Source of the DNA: Shimwellia blattae DSM 4481 = NBRC 105725
GTDB taxonomy: Bacteria > Pseudomonadota > Gammaproteobacteria > Enterobacterales > Enterobacteriaceae
Assembly (NCBI RefSeq): GCF_000262305.1
Contig: NC_017910.1
Coordinates: 1,488,001-1,552,000 of the forward strand
Reading direction: 5' to 3'
Length of the DNA stretch: 64,000 nucleotides
A model generated the notes under the pieces. The model saw only the letters and a list, made by a program, of their open reading frames with translations. It was not told the DNA's origin and ran no database searches. A program made the position numbers and the translations under genes. The first letter of the stretch is position 1. Each line of letters begins with the position of its first letter. Below are positions 61,267-64,000 of the stretch, in pieces.

Positions 61267-62408
61267 TGGAGAGCACCACCGGGCAGGAGACGGTCTGGCA
61301 TAACGGCAAAGCGCTGCGCCGGGGGTATACCACCGGCTCCTGCGCCACGGCGGCGGCGAAAGTGGCGGCGCTGATGGTGCTGCGCCAGCACCTGATCCAC
61401 CAGGTCTCCATCACCACCCCGTCCGGCGTGGTGCTGAATCTTAACGTTGAGCAGCCCCACATTGAAGGCCAGCAGGCGGTTGCGGCTATCCGCAAAGACG
61501 GCGGCGATGATATCGACGCCACCCACGGCATGCTGATCTTCGCCCGGGTGCGGCTTAACCACAGCGGCACCATCAGCCTGCAAGGCGGCGACGGGATAGG
61601 AAAAGTGACCCGCAACGGGGTGGGGCTGGCCATTGGCGAGCCCGCTATTAACCGCACCCCGCGCCAGACCATAGAAGCCGCCGTGCGTGAGGCCATCGGC
61701 CCGGCGCGCGGGGCTGAGGTGGAAATCTTCGCCCCTGAAGGGGAAGCGCGGGCGCAAAAAACCTACAACGCCCGGCTGGGGATCCTGGGGGGCATTTCGA
61801 TTATCGGCACCACCGGCATTGTCACGCCCATGTCCGAAGAGAGCTGGAAACGCTCCCTGGCCCTGGAGCTGGAGGTCAAACACGCCGCCGGTCTTAACCG
61901 GGTGATCCTCGCCCCGGGCAACCATGCGGAGCGTTTCGTGCGTGACCAGCTGCACCTTGACGGGGAGAGCGTCGTCACCATGAGCAACTTTGTGGGATAC
62001 ATGATTCAGGAGGCGGTGCGCCTTGGCTTCAGCCAGATTGTGCTGCTCGGCCACCCGGGGAAACTAATCAAAATTGCTGCCGGGATCTTCCACACCCACA
62101 GCCATATTGCGGACGGGCGCATGGAAACGCTGGTGGCCCACCTGGCGCTGATGGGGGCGCCTCACCCGGTGCTGGTGGCGGTGAGCGAATGCGACACCAC
62201 CGAAGCGGCCATGGAGGTCATCAGCGCCGCCGGGCTACAGGCTATCTGGCCACTGCTGGCGCGGCGTATCTGCCAGCGGGTCGAAGAGATGCTGCGCTAC
62301 ACCCGTAACCCGCCGCGCTGCGACGCGGTCATGTTCGCGTTTGACAACCAGGTGCTGGGCAGCAACCGCCCGCTGGCGGATATTTTCGCCGGGTGGCCCA
62401 CATGCTGA
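61266..62408 (+). CDS. cbiD: Cobalt-precorrin-5B C1-methyltransferase CbiD
   Basis: CbiD methylates C-1 of the anaerobic corrin intermediate using SAM. The 380-residue protein has the N-terminal LRRGYTTGSCATAAAKVA motif and NRTPRQTIEAAVREA typical of the family. Its ATG shares one base with the cbiC stop (TAATG). Confidence 0.96.
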   Translation: MESTTGQETVWHNGKALRRGYTTGSCATAAAKVAALMVLRQHLIHQVSITTPSGVVLNLNVEQPHIEGQQAVAAIRKDGGDDIDATHGMLIFARVRLNHSGTISLQGGDGIGKVTRNGVGLAIGEPAINRTPRQTIEAAVREAIGPARGAEVEIFAPEGEARAQKTYNARLGILGGISIIGTTGIVTPMSEESWKRSLALELEVKHAAGLNRVILAPGNHAERFVRDQLHLDGESVVTMSNFVGYMIQEAVRLGFSQIVLLGHPGKLIKIAAGIFHTHSHIADGRMETLVAHLALMGAPHPVLVAVSECDTTEAAMEVISAAGLQAIWPLLARRICQRVEEMLRYTRNPPRCDAVMFAFDNQVLGSNRPLADIFAGWPTC

Positions 62409-63004
62409 CGGTCGTCGGTATCGGGCCGGGCCAGCACGAGCTTCTCACGCTGGCCGGGCAGGCCGCCATCGCCCGGGCGGAGATCCTGGTCGGCGGCAAG
62501 CGCCACCTGGCCCTTTACGGGCGCGCCGGGGTGCTGTGCCGCCCGCTGGATGCGGATCTCGACGGGCTGATGCACTGGCTGGCGGACAACCGGCAGCGCG
62601 AGGTGGTGATCCTCGCCTCCGGCGATCCGCTGCTGTACGGCATCGGCAACCGGCTGGTGGCCCATTTCGGGCTCGCCGGGGTGACGGTTATCCCCGGGAT
62701 CAGCGCCGTTCAGTATTTATGCGCCCGGGCGGGGATCCCGCTGAATGATATCTACATCACCAGTAGCCACGGCCGGGTTGCGGATTTCGACCAGATCCTC
62801 GCCTATCCCCGGGTGGCAATGGTGACCGACAACCACACCGGCCCCTGGCAGATAGCCCGGGCCATTATGCAGCGCAACCTGACGCGCACCCTGATTATTG
62901 GCGAGTCGCTCTCCTTACCCGGGGAGCGCATCCACCGGCTGAAGCCGCACCAGGTCGCACAACATTACGCAATGAACGTGGTGGTAATACTGAATGAAGG
63001 ATGA
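62402..63004 (+). CDS. cbiE: Cobalt-precorrin-7 C5-methyltransferase CbiE
   Basis: CbiE is a tetrapyrrole methylase acting at C-5. ATG 62402 gives 200 residues beginning MLTVVGIGPGQHELLT, the SAM-binding VGxGPG motif of the family; a GTG at 62393 would add three residues. ASGDPLLYGIG at about 76-86 is the second conserved loop. It overlaps cbiD by seven bases. CbiE and CbiT are separate here, whereas the CobL-type enzyme fuses them. Confidence 0.95.
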   Translation: MLTVVGIGPGQHELLTLAGQAAIARAEILVGGKRHLALYGRAGVLCRPLDADLDGLMHWLADNRQREVVILASGDPLLYGIGNRLVAHFGLAGVTVIPGISAVQYLCARAGIPLNDIYITSSHGRVADFDQILAYPRVAMVTDNHTGPWQIARAIMQRNLTRTLIIGESLSLPGERIHRLKPHQVAQHYAMNVVVILNEG

Positions 63005-63575
63005 GCTGTTTTTACGCGGCCAGCAGGTGCCGATGACCAAAGAAGCGGTGCGGGCCCTGGCCCTGTCGCGCCTGGAGCTGCACAACGCCACCACCCTGAT
63101 AGACGTGGGGGCGGGCACCGGGAGTATCTCCCTGGAGGCGGCGCTACAGTACCCGCGCTTACGGGTCACCGCCATTGAGCGCAAACCGGAAGCCCTGGCC
63201 CTGATGGCGGAAAACTGCCGCCATTTTGGCTGTGAGGACAATATCCGGCTGCTCCAGGGCGAGGCACCACTGCCGCTGGCGCAGCGGGCAGACGCCATCT
63301 TCATTGGCGGCAGCGGCGGCCAGCTGGCGGCGCTGACGGACTGGGCCCTGGCCCACCTTAACCCCGGCGGGCGGCTGGTAATGACGTTTATCCTGCTGGA
63401 GAACCTCCACCAGGCGCTGGCGCACCTCAGCGCCCGCCCGGTGGCGAATCTTGACTGCCAGCAAATACAGCAATCGGCACTGACCCGGCTGGGCCAGGGC
63501 CACTATTTCAAACCCAATAACCCGGTGTATCTGATGTCCTGCACCCTGGAGGCGGCTTATGACGCACGCTATTGA
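62994..63575 (+). CDS. cbiT: Cobalt-precorrin-6B C15-methyltransferase (decarboxylating) CbiT
   Basis: CbiT methylates C-15 and decarboxylates the C-12 acetate. The 193-residue protein is a class I Rossmann methyltransferase with SAM motif LIDVGAGTGSISLEAAL (about 35-51) and the start KDELFLRGQQVPMTKEAVRAL typical of the family. It overlaps cbiE by 11 bases and cbiF by 17 bases. Confidence 0.95.
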   Translation: MKDELFLRGQQVPMTKEAVRALALSRLELHNATTLIDVGAGTGSISLEAALQYPRLRVTAIERKPEALALMAENCRHFGCEDNIRLLQGEAPLPLAQRADAIFIGGSGGQLAALTDWALAHLNPGGRLVMTFILLENLHQALAHLSARPVANLDCQQIQQSALTRLGQGHYFKPNNPVYLMSCTLEAAYDARY

Positions 63576-64000
63576 TCGTCACTGTGTCTGGTTTGTGGGG
63601 GCCGGTCCCGGCGACTGCGAGCTTATCACCGTAAAAGGGCTGCGCCTGCTGCAACAGGCCGACGTGGTGATTTACGCCGGATCGCTGATTAACCCGCAAC
63701 TGCTGGACTACTGTCCGGCACAGGCCCGCTGCCACGACAGCGCCGGGCTGCACCTGCAGCAGATTATCGATCTGATGCGCGAAGGCATTGCGGCGGGCAA
63801 GCTGGTGGTGCGCCTGCAAACCGGCGATCTCTCCCTGTACGGGTCGATTCGCGAACAGGGGGAGGCCCTCAGCCAGTTGCAGATCCCCTGGCAGGTGGTG
63901 CCCGGGGTGAGCGCATTCCAGGGGGCCGCCGCCCAGCTGGGGCTGGAGTACACCGTACCGGAAGTCTCCCAGAGCCTGATTATCACCCGCATGGAAGGGC
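63559..64000 (+). CDS. cbiF: Cobalt-precorrin-4 C11-methyltransferase CbiF (partial)
   Basis: From ATG 63559 the frame stays open to the window end, giving 147 residues of an enzyme of about 255. VWFVGAGPGDCELITVKGLRLL is the tetrapyrrole-methylase SAM motif, followed by VVIYAGSLINPQLL, RLQTGDLSLYGSI and VVPGVSAFQGAAAQLG, all typical of CbiF/CobM. It overlaps cbiT by 17 bases. The 3' end lies outside the window. Confidence 0.95.
   Translation, partial: MTHAIDRHCVWFVGAGPGDCELITVKGLRLLQQADVVIYAGSLINPQLLDYCPAQARCHDSAGLHLQQIIDLMREGIAAGKLVVRLQTGDLSLYGSIREQGEALSQLQIPWQVVPGVSAFQGAAAQLGLEYTVPEVSQSLIITRMEG

Noticed and set aside
1..64000. CRISPR arrays, tRNA or rRNA genes
   Set aside because: No regularly spaced repeats and no tRNA- or rRNA-like segments were seen in the window.

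Overview
The window is a stretch of enterobacterial chromosome. Most genes match the Escherichia/Salmonella backbone in content and order (read in the inverse sense of E. coli K-12), with GC-rich core codon use. The combination of that backbone, a complete-looking anaerobic cobalamin (cbi) operon and a Klebsiella-type D-galactan I O-antigen locus points to a B12-making member of the Enterobacteriaceae such as Shimwellia or a Klebsiella relative. The genus is inference from remembered gene content, not from a database search.

Layout. (1) 1-3100: TPP riboswitch, thiM-thiD (thiazole and pyrimidine salvage) and fbaB (class I aldolase). (2) 3105-5545: the sRNA CyaR with a CRP-type promoter, trhP (tRNA hydroxylation), and a relBE toxin-antitoxin module bracketed by 21-bp direct repeats. 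(3) 5541-18092: the envelope-stress unit baeR-baeS-mdtD-mdtC-mdtB-mdtA, written mdtA first on the minus strand with overlapping or abutting genes, then yegD. (4) 18194-24001: alkA, udk, dcd, asmA and convergent yegH. (5) 24362-33741: galF, a JUMPStart/ops element, then wzm-wzt-wbbM-glf-wbbN-wbbO, the six-gene D-galactan I O-polysaccharide locus with ABC-transporter export, then gnd. The colanic acid cluster usually found between yegH and galF is missing here. (6) 34190-40752: an AT-rich accessory block with two membrane acyltransferases, three family-2 glycosyltransferases (two with C-terminal coiled coils) and degraded insertion-sequence fragments. (7) 41000-48310: the histidine operon hisGDCBHAFI with its leader peptide and attenuator, on the minus strand. 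(8) 48417-56275: yeeZ, plaP (putrescine importer) with a long untranslated leader, sbcB, dacD, sbmC, yeeA, tmaR. (9) 56508-57133: an excisionase-like antitoxin gene whose PIN toxin partner is cut off after about 19 codons. (10) 57048-64000: pduX (L-threonine kinase) divergent from a cobalamin riboswitch and cbiA-B-C-D-E-T-F, with cbiF running off the window.

How the parts work together. galF, glf, wbbM/N/O, wzm/wzt and the ops element form one surface-polysaccharide unit: UDP-galactose is made into UDP-galactofuranose, polymerised on undecaprenyl-PP-GlcNAc and exported. The gnd-hisI block may decorate or replace that polymer. The cbi genes and pduX supply the corrin ring and the aminopropanol-phosphate precursor of adenosylcobalamin, and are controlled by B12 itself through the riboswitch. 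Two toxin-antitoxin loci, one intact and one decayed, sit at boundaries between conserved blocks and mark sites of gene gain and loss.
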